A DNA stretch of 64,000 bases, from contig CM043945.1 in assembly GCA_014529385.2 (NCBI GenBank), positions 156,182,741-156,246,740 on the forward strand. The letters are read 5' to 3'. Position 1 is the first letter of the stretch; each line of letters starts with the position of its first letter. Both the position numbers and the translations under genes were made by a program. This document shows, in pieces, positions 20,197 through 30,954 of the stretch. Under the pieces are notes generated by a model. It was not told the DNA's origin and made no database searches. It was given only the letters and a program-made list of their open reading frames with translations. The DNA is from Adiantum capillus-veneris (lineage: Eukaryota; Streptophyta; Polypodiopsida; Polypodiales; Pteridaceae).

Positions 20197-20294
20197 CCCC
20201 ACCAACTCAACAGGTTGTGATACAGTAACCTGAGTCATCGAACACTGACCGAGGTAAGAGTGTCATTCCAGAAGGTTTTCATATTGTTGATTGG

Positions 20295-20720
20295 GTGCAA
20301 GCTACAGAGGATTGTGTTGAGGCCCAGGCTCATGTATCTCGTTTGCAGAGAATGATTCGTCGATTTCGTAAGGAGCGACGCAGGGTGTGTTTCTGGGTGC
20401 AGACTTTGGCTCACTCTTTCTCCCTCAGTTTACCCCCATGTCCTCCATTTTGGTATGCTCTCAATAGATACCTCTCTCACTACTATCCTCTACATACGCC
20501 TCTTACTCCTTTGCCGCAGGCGCCGCAGTCTATTTCTTTGCCGACACAGTTTATTCCCAGGGCTCCTTGTCTGGAGCACACTGAGATAGATCCACATCTA
20601 TTGGATGAGGTTTGTCGGGCCCATAGTGCAGATTTTCGAGGATTTGGATACATTGACATTTCATCTTCACCAAAACAGGTTGAAGATCAGCAACCGAAAC
20701 CTTCCAACCAGAGGGGCTGA
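20295..20720 (+). CDS. Element B terminal ORF, 141 codons, unknown
   Basis: It begins M-Q-A-T-E-D-C-V-E-A-Q-A-H-V and includes a strongly basic helix (R-R-F-R-K-E-R-R-R-V). A Ser/Leu/Pro-rich middle and an acidic-to-polar end follow. The region between 20196 and 20295 is short and in another frame, so this may be the end of the coiled-coil protein after a frameshift. I do not recognise it. Confidence 0.35.
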   Translation: MQATEDCVEAQAHVSRLQRMIRRFRKERRRVCFWVQTLAHSFSLSLPPCPPFWYALNRYLSHYYPLHTPLTPLPQAPQSISLPTQFIPRAPCLEHTEIDPHLLDEVCRAHSADFRGFGYIDISSSPKQVEDQQPKPSNQRG

Positions 20721-20868
20721 GTGTGGGTTCGTGCAATCCACTGTGCGGGCCAGGTGTTACGACATAGGTCGCACAATGCGGTCCTGCGGTCCTGGACTAC
20801 GGAGGTCTAGACATTGCGGATCAGGAGGCATGCGGCGGCCGTGGCGGCAGTTCTTCACAAGATATCAT

Positions 20869-20881
20869 GGGACAGGGGGAG
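20869..20881 (+). other. Element B candidate polypurine tract
   Basis: GGGACAGGGGGAG is followed directly by TGTGTGCATC, which fits the PPT/LTR-start pattern. No 5' LTR exists to confirm the boundary. AGAGGGGCTGAG/TGTGGG at 20711-20728 is an alternative. Confidence 0.5.
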
Positions 20882-21729
20882 TGTGTGCATCATTCTCGAT
20901 CTGCGCTAGAGCAGCGGTTGTATATGGGGGGCATACCTATCTTTGATGTACCTTACCTTATCTTATCCATACATCTTCTGTTGTAACTCTGTGTCCGGAT
21001 TACACATGAATGAAGCAGGAGGTGTTCTGTTCTTGTGTACTCTGTATTGTCTTCTATCCTATTTCTATGTATTTGATGTTCACATAATGTAAAGCAGTTT
21101 GAGGGTAATCATTCCCGTGATGCCTATTGCTTCTGTGCCGGCAATAGCCATTACATAAATATGGAATTAAAAGGAAGCAAATATGAGAGGGTAGAATGAT
21201 GGAACATTGGTTTTCCTATTGTAGTCCACTCAAGGTGCATTGGTGGAAGCAAAAAGAGTGTCTAATGCATATGTCCAATGGTGGGACATCCTATTTATGC
21301 ATACACAAAATGCATGGAAAACAATATGATGTGCAAGTAAGATTTTGAGGGGTTCTTCAGAAAGATGGTGTAGCTATAAAAGCATATGACATGGCTTTGT
21401 AAGCTGGCACCACTTTAAGAATGGTTTTTGTTGACGAGGATATGTGCTTTTCATCTTATTGTGCATTGTGCGTGAGTGTTGGACTCTACGACATCACCAA
21501 TTGTAAGTTAATAGACTTTGACTCTTATGCTCATCTCATCCAACCTGAGCGACACGACTTTAGATATGCTCAACTCTTCCAGCTTGAGTGTAAGCCTAAT
21601 AACTATGACCTTAGCACAGAGTTTAATATGACTTGAAGCTTTGGGTCTAATGCTTTGCTCATTTTATGGCTCAGCAGCCCGACTCTGACTATGCCAAAGA
21701 GTGTTTTTGCACCCTGGCGACTTGACTTT
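20882..21729 (+). other. Probable B 3' LTR, then unresolved B/D junction
   Basis: No gene is supported here. The first part probably belongs to B's 3' LTR (TGTGTGCATC...). Somewhere before 21730 it changes to D, whose W-repeat frame ends at 21730 on the minus strand. Small open frames (for example 21421-21636) have no recognisable features. Confidence 0.4.
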
Positions 21730-22900
21730 TTACATTCTTGTGCTTACTACAAACATTTCTTCAAGTAAAAGTAAGCTTGAATCCTCAAAAAGAGGATTAG
21801 TGAAGGACCAAGTTGGCATTAAAGGTTTCTTTTTCCATATTTGTTTTATCATCTTCGAATCTACATTCGCGTTGGTTGGGTTGTCCTTCTTTGACTGTGA
21901 AGATTCCATTGGTTGTTTGATTCTCCAATTAGGCCTATTGATAGAAGTCTTTGATGTTGTTGGAGGCCTTTGTTCACTTTTGGCATCTGGCTTTTGACTA
22001 GGAGCATTGGAAGACTTAGGAATCCAAACCTCTTGATGACCTTTGTAACTCCTTTGTTGACTTTGTTGAGCTTTAGGTCCTGATGAGATATTGAGATCTT
22101 CATGCAAGTCTGTTGTAGTTTCAGTTGGCTTGTGGTTGACTGGTAGCCAAATCTTTGTATACCCTATGTAGAATCGTTGTCCAAGAAGAACATTCTTTGA
22201 GATCCATCTTTGTTCTGTATCCTTTTGTGATCCGTGGTAGACTTCAGCATCATTCAATGTTGTTCTGTTGTATACCTGCTTCTTAGGTATCCTAGGATAT
22301 TGTCGAGGTTGATACCTTGTGGGCCTTCTTTCTTGGGAGGGACTTGAAGTTACTTCATATGCTCTAACTTGTGGTTTTGACACCCATATCTGTCTGTTAC
22401 CTCCATAGTACCCCTGTTCCTTTAAGCTCCATTGTGATGCTATCCATCCCATGTGTTTGTCTTTCTATGTTGATTTCTCGTCCTTAATCCAAACCAGATC
22501 ATTGACTTTGACTAAATTTCTCGGAACAAACACTTGCTTGACTTTCCTTTGCTTTCTTGAGTACTTTGGCTGATATATCTTTGCTCTTCTAGGTGGCTCC
22601 TTAGAGGTTTTAGTTAGGTCGGCACTTGACTTGAAGTTTTGAAAGCTTGACTCGCTTGAAGAAGTTGATCCATGAGGGTTCTTTGATGTAGAGGCATACG
22701 CTGTCACAACTTCTTTGCTAATCGGTGGAAGTTCCACTTTAGCTTTACCTTTGTCTGCACGATTTGTCTATGATTCTTGTGACTTTTGCAACTCTGAATC
22801 TGGCATTTTTGGTTCTATTGAAGATCTTTGTCTTGATTTTGCCATGGTCTCATCTTGATCTAGTTGTGTCTCTATGGAGGGTGGCTTGAGACTCTGTTTT
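21730..22900 (-). pseudogene. Element D W-repeat tail (continuation of the frame at 36431)
   Basis: On the minus strand this continues D's long frame after element C is left out: ...S-Q-I-G-K joins Q-S-L-K-P-P at the C insertion. It is Ser/Lys/Gln-rich with a series of Trp motifs: L-V-W-I-K, G-W-I-A-S, Q-G-Y-Y-G-G-N-R-Q-I-W-V-S-K, R-W-I-S-K, F-Y-I-G-Y-T-K-I-W-L-P-V and E-V-W-I-P-K. The Q-G-Y-Y-x-G-N-x-Q-I-W-V unit is shared with A and C. TAG stops at 22768-22770 and 22465-22467 break it. The frame ends at a TAA at 21730-21732. Function unknown. Confidence 0.7.
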
Positions 22901-23211
22901 TGTTAACCCTCACGGCTCACGGACACCATATCACCTACGACGGATGTTGTATTATTTACTTGGTAGAGTCAGGTACCGGGCTTGTCGGTCCAGTAGGAAA
23001 AGGGTAAGAGTGATCGCCGATGAGAGGCGCACTCTAACTGGAACATTCAAGGGATTAGTTGGCTAAGCATGGGCGCCCAAGTGTGAATGGGGTGAGCTCA
23101 TATAAAAGTCAACTAAACCTAAAATTCACTTATTCTTTCATTTGTGCAGTAGAAGAGTGCTCTTGCTCCATCTCCATCTCCATCTTCTTCTTCTTCTTCT
23201 TCTTCACCTCC

Positions 23212-23286
<75 letters not shown>

Positions 23287-23540
23287 TGTGTGTGTGTGTG
23301 TGTGCGATCGAGCATTGCGGCGGCACGGCGGCGGCGAGGCGGTTGAGCGCGGCATAGCGGCATCTCCCTCTTCTTCGCGGCGAGGAATCCTCCACGACAG
23401 GAAGCGTAGAGCGGTGAGTGACACACCAACGCCTCTTTGATCTTGCTAGTTTAGGCTTGTTGTGTGCTTGGAGCCATTTGTGGCTCGCACGCAGTGTATC
23501 GACAAGTTCCTTGCATTGACACGTTCAACATACGCGCATA
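22901..23540 (+). repeat. Element C 5' LTR with TATA box
   Basis: It begins TGTTAACCCTCACGGC and ends ACGCGCATA. ATATAAAAGTC at about 23100-23110 is the likely core promoter. A GT run at 23214-23268 is much longer than in the 3' LTR and accounts for most of the length difference. Confidence 0.92.
23214..23302. repeat. GT/GA microsatellite in C 5' LTR
   Basis: A long GT run, a short GA run and a second GT run are present. The 3' LTR counterpart (36136-36193) is shorter. Confidence 0.95.
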
Positions 23541-23544
23541 TTTT

Positions 23545-23562
23545 TGGTGATGTTGCCGGGGA
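23545..23562 (+). other. Element C primer binding site (tRNA-Asp type)
   Basis: TGGTGATGTTGCCGGGGA lies four bases after the LTR end. It matches the tRNA-Asp-type site of A at most positions, with changes near the 5' side. Confidence 0.85.
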
Positions 23563-23690
23563 ATGCCATACACTAAGCTTGAATGGCACTCTGTGCTTCT
23601 TTCGTGGTGCAATTTCAATTGTAGGAAGGGTAGGGAAGGAGTGTGTGTGTGTGTTGAGAAGAGGGATTTGGTGTTATACTGTGTGTTTTT

Positions 23691-23816
23691 TTTGTTAATG
23701 CAGTTTTCAAAGGTACTGTGTTTATTCTTTGTGTATTAAGGTTGTTAGTTTTCTTTGTTAATGGAGTTTTCAAAGGTACTGTGTTTAGTCTCTGTGTACT
23801 AAGGTTGTTAGTTTTC
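23691..23816. repeat. 63-bp tandem duplication in C leader
   Basis: The unit starting TTTGTTAATG at 23691 recurs at 23754 with a few changes. Confidence 0.9.
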
Positions 23817-24188
23817 TATGTACAGTAAGTAGGAAGTAGATATGTGAGAGTTAATAGAGTGCGTTAGTGTGTAACAGTAGGTGTGATAGTTAGAAGTAAG
23901 TAGATAGAGTATGTGTGTGCTCTTGCGCAGGCCGCGACGACCTTATCCTTTTTTCAAAATAAAAAAAATAAAAAAATAAATTTAAAAAATTTAAATTTTA
24001 AAGGTAGGACCAAGATCGGGAATATCTCCCAGACCCAAGCCCAAGCTCACGCTCAGGCCTAGGCCTCAGTCGCTTTTTAAAATTACGAATTTTAGCTTCA
24101 CACATAGCTAAAAATTGATTTTTTGAGGACCAACGCAGCTTCAGATGCCCGAAAATTGTGTTGTAAAGCACACACCGACCCTCTAAGT

Positions 24189-24210
24189 GATACGCTTGTT
24201 TCGAGCTATC
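24189..24210 (+). ncRNA. Conserved leader hairpin, element C
   Basis: The RNA folds as GAUA, bulged C, GCUUG, loop UUU, CGAGC, UAUC, the counterpart of the hairpin in A. The one stem difference (U-G for C-G) keeps the pairing. It stands about 125 nt before the gag ATG. Confidence 0.6.
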
Positions 24211-24335
24211 ACACACTTTAATCAAAAATTCAAACATTAAAAACGTAAAAAACACGAGTAAAAACAGACGCTTAAAAAAGGTAAGCGGTTAACCTTTGAG
24301 GTTATTCGCCGACGCTTGTAGGGTGCCAAAGGCAC

Positions 24336-27300
24336 ATGCATCTGCGCTCTGGTCGTGTACTAGAGACAGAGCAACTAGAGAGAATTTCGACTTACGCGAG
24401 TTCTCAATATCCACCTACTTTAGGTTCCGGGCCCTCGGCGGGGACCCAAGGTAGTACAAACCAAGACCCGAACATATCGGCTAGTGACTCTTCCTCTGAC
24501 TACGATGTCATGGAGGGTTTCCCAATGCCTAATCCCGATAGCTCAAGCCAAGACATGCATGCCATGGGTCCACGGTCCGGGCCGAGCGTGCTTAGCCGCC
24601 TGAAGGAAACCTTTAGTAGAGCCACTCGCTCCGAGCATGGAGCTAATGATGTAAATGAGGGGGGTGGGGAAGTAAATTCTCCATTCGTGAACAACGTAGA
24701 CTCTGTGTCCTTAGAAAATGTACATGTGAACACTGCACCTCCTGACTCTTCAGAGTTATTTCCCTCCGAGGTCATATTACCCGATGGTAGAAGCCTTGCC
24801 GAAGTGCAAGAGGTTGAGCAAGGAAAAAGGAAATTGAGAGCTTAAGCAAGGCGGCAACGAAGAGAGTTAAAAGCGAAAGCCCCTATGTCAATATCCTTGC
24901 TAAGAGAGCAATCAAGTGCTCTTGACTTAGCAACCACTAAGGGCCAACCCCTAGAAAGCCACATTGCATCTGGTTCAAATGACACCCCTAGCACCTCAAT
25001 CCTAGATGGAGTGTTCTTAAATGAGAACTAGGAGTACGAACTACAAACGGAAACTCTGACCGACCTATACACAGGTCACACCTATCACGTGGGCTGGTTA
25101 GATGTCCTACAATCCACAATGGGCGCTACTACTGTGGAGGATCAACAACAAAGAGTTTGTGAGGTCATCCATAGGGTCATTGAGTTAGAGAGACAGAACA
25201 AGAGGATCAACATGCCTTCAACGGGTCTCATGAGATTCTTGGATATACGAAAGGCTAAACAACTGACCTTATCACAAATGGAGACTCCCTCGGTAAGTCC
25301 GATGGATCTTCCATATGTTGTTTCGCCAGGGGTCTCACTGCAATCTGAGCCCACAAGTGATAGCTTCACCTTTCCAAGTCTAGCTCATCTTTCCCTTGAT
25401 GACACCACGGCTACCATGCCCACCCCAATGACGGGCATGCCGAGAAACACGCCATGGACCTCATTTGTTAGTAAAGCACCTCTACATGGTAGCTCAATGC
25501 CTGAAACAGTACCTATAAGTGTGTACCAATCGTATGCACCTATGGGTCATCACACTCATGTAGTCCCTACCCCTCCCATTGTTTCAACTACCTATGCTCC
25601 CCAACCACAACACCCAAGTTCTTATTTCCATGGGACTATACCAACTAGCATTAGCATGTCACATCCGACATCTGCTATGCCTAGGGCCAGACATATAAAC
25701 TTTGGGCCGCCACATGGCACAACACAGTACCCATCATGAAACCCAAGGGCTTCCTATGCGCCAAGCCCGATGTCAATACCTACTCCACATGTAGTCTCTG
25801 GAGCACCTCCACCCACAGTGCTTCCTCACTTAGGTGACTTGGCAACATTTGCTCAAGCTATCAATCGATCTATTGCCAAGAATATGCGTAACGCACCTGA
25901 TAGAGAGCCTAGAAGTAAGGTAGTACAAATAGCCAAGCTCACACAAAAATTTAGTGGAGACGGGGATGTGAGAAAGCATATCGAAGTGCTTGAACAGATA
26001 TGCAATTATCTAGGAGAACACAATGACCTACATAAGAGCAATGCTTTAAGCCTAACCTTAAGTGGCAAGGCAGGGGATTGGTATAGAACCCTAAGGGTGG
26101 AAGAAAAAACGATTAGGAGACTGTTCTTAAAAGAATACATACGAGAGGGAGTACTTTGGGGTGTAGACTCTCAGCTCCAGAAAGCCCAATGAGAGGAAGG
26201 AGAGTCGGTGAGAGACTTTATAAGTCGATTGAAGCATTTTAATTCTCGTTGTAATCCAAATGAGTGCTTCAACAATAACCAATTGCTTGACAGATTCATT
26301 AGGGGGTTACGACATGAGGATATCTACAATGGCCTAGTCATTAGAGGTATCACCACTTGGGAAGCAGTCACCACCAATGCGATCCAATTGGAGGATAATT
26401 TAATGATTCAAGGAGAAAGAGTTTCTGATGAGTCTAAATCTATTAGCTCACAAGCATCGGGGCATCAGCCAATGACCCTAAAGCCTATTGCTAAGGAGCC
26501 AAAGATATCTAAGATGACTTTAGCATATCTCACCAAGGCTATTCAAGAGTCTCAGAGACAATCGTGCTCCGCAAAACAATCATATGTATCCAAGAAGGGA
26601 GCAGCAATGGTGCTCAGTATGCTATGGACCACATAGTACTAGTGAATGCCCTACTTTTAGAGTAAAATCCAATGGGAATTGCAATGCCTGTGGAAGGTAT
26701 GGTCATCAAGCTAAGGATTGCATACTATTTAAGCGCGCGATGGCCAATAGACCAACCTTAGCATGGACAGACACACCTCGAGTACCTGCATTGATGCCGG
26801 CCCCACCTCTTGAACAAACAGCACAACACATGGTCCCTAGGGCCCAAAATTTTGTTCAAACAACACCCTTACCACCTCCAGTGCTAGGACCGCAACCACC
26901 ACATCCGAGAATCACTTCTGTGAATCAAGTGGGTTGTGAGTCTCTATTTCTTGTTTGGAAGGTTGTGAGGAAGATATAGATCCTAATATTGCATATGGGT
27001 TGGATGTACTTGAAGAAAGCCCACAATACTACATGGAGGACTATTGGGGACAAGTTAAACCTGTATATCAAGTAGTTTCTCTTGCTACAAGAGGCCAAAA
27101 TATCAATTACACTGCTAAGAGACCACCTCTTCAATGCTATGAGTGTGGAGGTCCACATCGTGTAGCCGAGTGTCCTATTAGGCTACAAAAGAACGCCACA
27201 CTAATGCAAACTAGTCAAGCGAGCATGTCCACAATGTCGATACTCATGTGTAATCGATGTGGAATAGATCATTTGATTGCCCAATGTCCAAATAATCCAA

Positions 27301-27541
27301 ATGCACCGAAGATCACACCATTAAACTTGATTGAAGTTACAGAGGAGCCATCACCAAGTACACCTGTGGTACCAATAAACGTACTCACACAATCGATGCT
27401 CCAAAAACATAATTATATTCTTGAGGAAATAGACACGGCATCAATTACCCAAATCTCAGAAAAAGAAGAAAACACGAAGGAAGAGATCGTAAAAAACAGC
27501 GAAGTCAGACCCCAGTTCAAAGACCAACATAGGGACATGTG
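24336..27541 (+). pseudogene. Element C gag, four zinc knuckles, broken
   Basis: It starts M-H-L-R-S-G-R-V-L and follows A's gag throughout. The N-terminal part ends at a TAA near 24845. Then come the L-T-D-L-Y-T-G-H-T-Y-H-V-G-W segment, a Pro-rich stretch (to a TGA near 25739) and the capsid domain (25850-26370, stop near 26192). Four knuckles follow: C-S-V-C-Y-G-P-H, C-N-A-C-G-R-Y-G-H, C-Y-E-C-G-G-P-H and C-N-R-C-G-I-D-H, between about 26600 and 27295. Several stops and at least two frame changes (near 26600 and 26950) break it. Where C has sense codons at 25185-25205, A has its TAA. Confidence 0.9.
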
Positions 27542-27555
27542 ACGACCCTGTATAT

Positions 27556-28890
27556 ATGAACGACGTTGAAGAGGATTCGGATTCAGGTGAAACCATGGAG
27601 ACCAAAACGACCACTAAGATAGAAACCGACAAGGAGGATCTTCATGAGCCACAATGGCGAGGATCCAAAAAGAAGATAGGAACTTACCCAAACCCTACAG
27701 AGGAGATTGAGCGAGTCAAGCAATTAAGGAGTTTGGTAGAAGATACCCAAAGGGATCTAGAACCAGCACCTAGGCAGATCTAGATTACAGACACCGTGTT
27801 CCCTAAGCAACAACAACATCACCAAGTCCATAGACCCTTAGCCATACCTAGTGTCATCCAAGAAGACAGTGACTTAAAGGCATGGGAAAGTGGGCGTACT
27901 CACTTCTTGATGGAAAGAATGTTTACAGAGGGACTACTTGATCCTATCAAAGAAATGGAGATCCCAGCTTACCCACGTCAAGGGACTGAAGTCCAAAAGA
28001 TGCCGTTAAACATTGCCAAATTGATGGATTTCATGTCTTCAGAAGTTAGAACCACCATCATGTCCAAACTATATAAAGACCCTGGGCTAGTCTCAGCTCT
28101 TCGAGCCTTCCTCAATGGAGAACTAAAGTTTAGACTACCACAATTTGCACAGATGGATGGAGCTGGGGAGATGCCAATAGAGGAGGAACACTTAGATCCA
28201 CAACCCAACCTAGATGAGAACCTTGTTATAGAAATACATGTTAACAAGTTGGGACAATACTTTGAGGGTGATGAATCCAATGCGAACATACCAATCACTA
28301 CTAAGGGATTAACTGTGAATGGAATCCTTGATGGTGGCGTTGGGTTAGCATTGTGACTAAAAATTGATGGGAAACTATGGGAAGACCTCACCTTGCGACC
28401 ACAATCATAGTGGTGAAGATGGCCAATGGGTCTATTTTTAAACCTATTGGGATGCTAGAAGATCTCAAGATCAAGGTCTTTGGACATAAAATAAGGATTA
28501 CCTTCATTGTTATGGATTTCTCCAAACACACTATGGCATCGGAGATGATCTTAGGACGTCCTTTCATGAGGGAAGCAAAAATAGTGCATGACTGGTCTAA
28601 AAACCATGTCTACTTGCAATTCCAAGATTCTGTCATTCGAGTGGATCTTGTAACTGGTCGAGCACATCCTCTAGGAAATAGGTTTATAATTGATCATAGA
28701 TTTGACACCACGGTTCACTCGGCCCAATTGCAATATTGTTACATGTGTAAGCGGACACTGATGTTGGGCAAGATTCTCCTTATATGGATGTACTACCTGG
28801 GATGACTGAGTCGGACAATGTCGATTGGGTCCACCTAGCAGCAACCATAGACACTTGGGGAAATAGGGGGGCGACCTAGATAACACCTGA
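27556..28890 (+). pseudogene. Element C protease region
   Basis: A linker with I-E-R-V-K-Q-L-R-S-L-V-E-D-T precedes a retropepsin whose active loop reads I-L-D-G-G-V-G (near 28330). A frameshift lies just after it, and the frame resumes with V-V-K-M-A-N-G-S and E-M-I-L-G-R-P-F-M (near 28545). The aligned region of element A is intact and reads I-L-D-G-G-A-G. After the protease the sequence up to M-E/Q-A-M-H-I-A-S-D (28936-28957) is the last part shared with A before A's deletion. Confidence 0.85.
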
Positions 28891-28900
28891 GGGGGATGAA

Positions 28901-29455
28901 ATGCTACCACTTGTACCCTTAAATATGCTAGAAGCAATGCATATAGCTTCTGATGATCTACAAGATGAAAGTTTGACTGGCATTGGAACCAGTAGCGCCT
29001 CACAAGACTATAGCCCACACGATTTGGGGTCAGAATCATCAGTTGAAATTGACTCTGAGGACGAAAAATCTGAGTTAAATCTTAGTGATGTGGGGACAAA
29101 CCATTCAGGGCCCAGTGGTAACCTAGATGACAATCTATCCAAGGGAGCAGAAGACACAAGTAGTGATTCATCTAGTGACTCTTCACTAGAGATCGACCGT
29201 AATCGAGAATTAAACAAGAAGAGTAAGAGATATAAGAGGCGACGATATCAAGCAAAAGTGCGTGCTAGAATAAATGAAAAGAAATCTACCGCAGAATGGC
29301 TTAATTATATAGGGGCATGTGATGTTCATCGGAATTTGGTAGATAACTGGGGTGAATACCTTCAAAGCGTTATGTGGTGTAGTCCACAACCCATTGACAT
29401 CACACAACTAGAGGCTACAGAGAAGCCAAAGTCGATTCGTACTATAAGAAGATGA
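28901..29455 (+). pseudogene. Element C acidic linker between protease and RT, unknown
   Basis: An open frame of 184 codons has a Ser/Asp/Glu-rich half (S-S-D-S-S-S-D-S-S-L-E-I-D), then a strongly basic stretch (K-K-S-K-R-Y-K-R-R-R-Y) and a compact end with Trp/Cys (W-C-S-P-Q-P-I-D-I). I know no domain like it. It belongs to the pol polyprotein and is absent from A. Confidence 0.6.
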
Positions 29456-29588
29456 CAAAATCAAGAGTTAGCTCAACAACAAAAGGAATCGGAAGTGAAA
29501 TCACAGTCCACAGAACAACAGGACTCCACAGATTTACACCCTGCCACCTGAACATTTCAAATCCTATACTATAGAGGAATGTAAGGTT

Positions 29589-30953
29589 TTGTATACAAAG
29601 GCTCAAAGAAAACCTATCGATGGGAGCAATGGATTCTATGATGGTCCAGTGATAGTTAAGGAAATAGAGTTAGCAGACCCAGGAGAAGCGTCTAAACCTA
29701 TTTTCATTGCTAAAGATCTGACCAAGACTGAGGAGTGTGTACTTAAAGAACTTCTCAAGGAATTCAGGGATATATTTGCCTGGACATATCATGATATGAA
29801 AGGTGTTCCACCTTCCGTGGTGCAACACACAATCCCCATGAATAGCATGGCTAAACCAGTTCAGCAACGACCCTACCCAATGAATCCTAAATATGCAAAA
29901 ATTGTTCAAGAAGAGATTGAAAAGCTTGTGAAATGCGGATTCATATACCCTATTGAGCACTCAGAATGGGTGTCTCCAATAGTGATTGTGCCAAAAATGA
30001 ATGGGAAACTCAGAGTGTGCGTGGATCTCAAGAAGGTCAATGCCGCCACTAGGAGGGACCATTACCCCTTGCCATATTCAGAACATGTGCTTGAAAGAGT
30101 TGCAGGGAAGGAAGCTTATAGCTTTTTAGATGGGTACTCTGGCTACAATCAAATCACAATTGCGCTAGAGGACCAAGCTAAAACAGCCTTTATAACCGAA
30201 TTTGGAGTGTTCGCATTTTGTGTTATATCTTTTGGTTTAACCAATGCCCCTGCTACCTTTCAAAGATTAATAAACACTGCTTTTAGAGAATATTTGAGGG
30301 AGTTTTGTGAAGCTTTCTTAAATGACCTTTGTGTTTATTCCTCTTGGAAAGAACATCTATCATGCTTACGAAAAGTTTTTGAGAAGTGTAGATTGTATCA
30401 CATCTCCTTAAACCCTTTCAAATGCCCATTCTGGGTTAAACATGGAGTCATTTTAGGGCATATAGTATCAAAAAATGGTATTTCCACAGATGAGGGAAAA
30501 ATTAAAGCCATTGATGAATTGCCACCACCTACAAACTATAAAGGAGTTCAAAGGTTCATGGGCCATGTTGGTTATTACGGACGGTTTATTTTAAACTTTG
30601 TCGAGATAGCTCGTCCTTTGTACAAGCTTCTTATTGAGTTCCAATGGACTGCGGAGTGTGACCATGCTTATGAGTCATTGAAAAAGATCTTGACTAACGC
30701 TCCTATTCTATGAGTGCCCGATTGGAATGTAATTTTTCATGTGCATATTGATGCATCGGACTTTGTTATTGGGTGTGTTCTAGCTCAACTAGGAGAACAT
30801 AAACTAGACTACCCCATTAGCTTTGCAAGTCGTCAATTGAATGATGCTGAGAGAAACTACACCACTACAGAGCGAGAAGGTTTAGGTATGACTTACGCAG
30901 TGAAGAAATTTCACTACTACCTTCTGGCCCAACAAGTTTGTGTTCTATGTTGA
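29589..30953 (+). pseudogene. Element C reverse transcriptase and RNase H, catalytic Asp lost
   Basis: The frame 29589-30713 is open and carries a full gypsy RT: W-V-S-P-I-V-I-V-P-K, V-C-V-D-L-K-K-V-N, F-L-D-G-Y-S-G-Y-N-Q-I, F-G-L-T-N-A-P-A-T-F and I-L-G-H-I-V-S. The catalytic box reads A-F-L-N-D-L-C-V-Y-S: the first Asp of the D-D pair is Asn (AAT at 30321-30323), so the enzyme should be inactive. A TGA at 30711-30713 precedes RNase H (H-I-D-A-S-D, then T-T-T-E-R-E-G-L-G-M), which breaks near 30950 and resumes in another frame with Y-V-D-H-Q-A-L. Confidence 0.92.
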
Positions 30954-30954
30954 T

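Larger units (their letters stand above)
4302..21100 (+). mobile_element. Element B: Ty3/gypsy retrotransposon, split by A
   Basis: On the plus strand it carries gag (three zinc knuckles), protease, RT, RNase H, integrase and about 2 kb of extra ORFs, with a polypurine tract at 20869-20881. Element A interrupts the end of gag: B's sequence stops at 5720 and resumes at 14515, and the reading frame continues across once A and one copy of the GTGG target are set aside. No 5' LTR is found, so the left end is probably truncated. The right end is uncertain (20882 to about 21700). Several stops make it inactive. Confidence 0.8.
23563..24335 (+). other. Element C untranslated leader
   Basis: There is no supported gene. 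It holds a 63-bp tandem duplication (23691-23816), an A/T-rich stretch near 23950-24000, a CCCAAG-type segment shared with A (24024-24065) and the conserved hairpin at 24189-24210. Confidence 0.8.

Noticed and set aside
18708-20720. Envelope gene in element B
   Set aside because: No signal peptide or convincing membrane segment; the visible feature is a coiled coil.
23119-23430. Open frames with His-Thr or Cys-Val runs in C's LTRs (also near 36049-36430 and 5838-6140)
   Set aside because: They translate the GT/GA microsatellites of the LTR.
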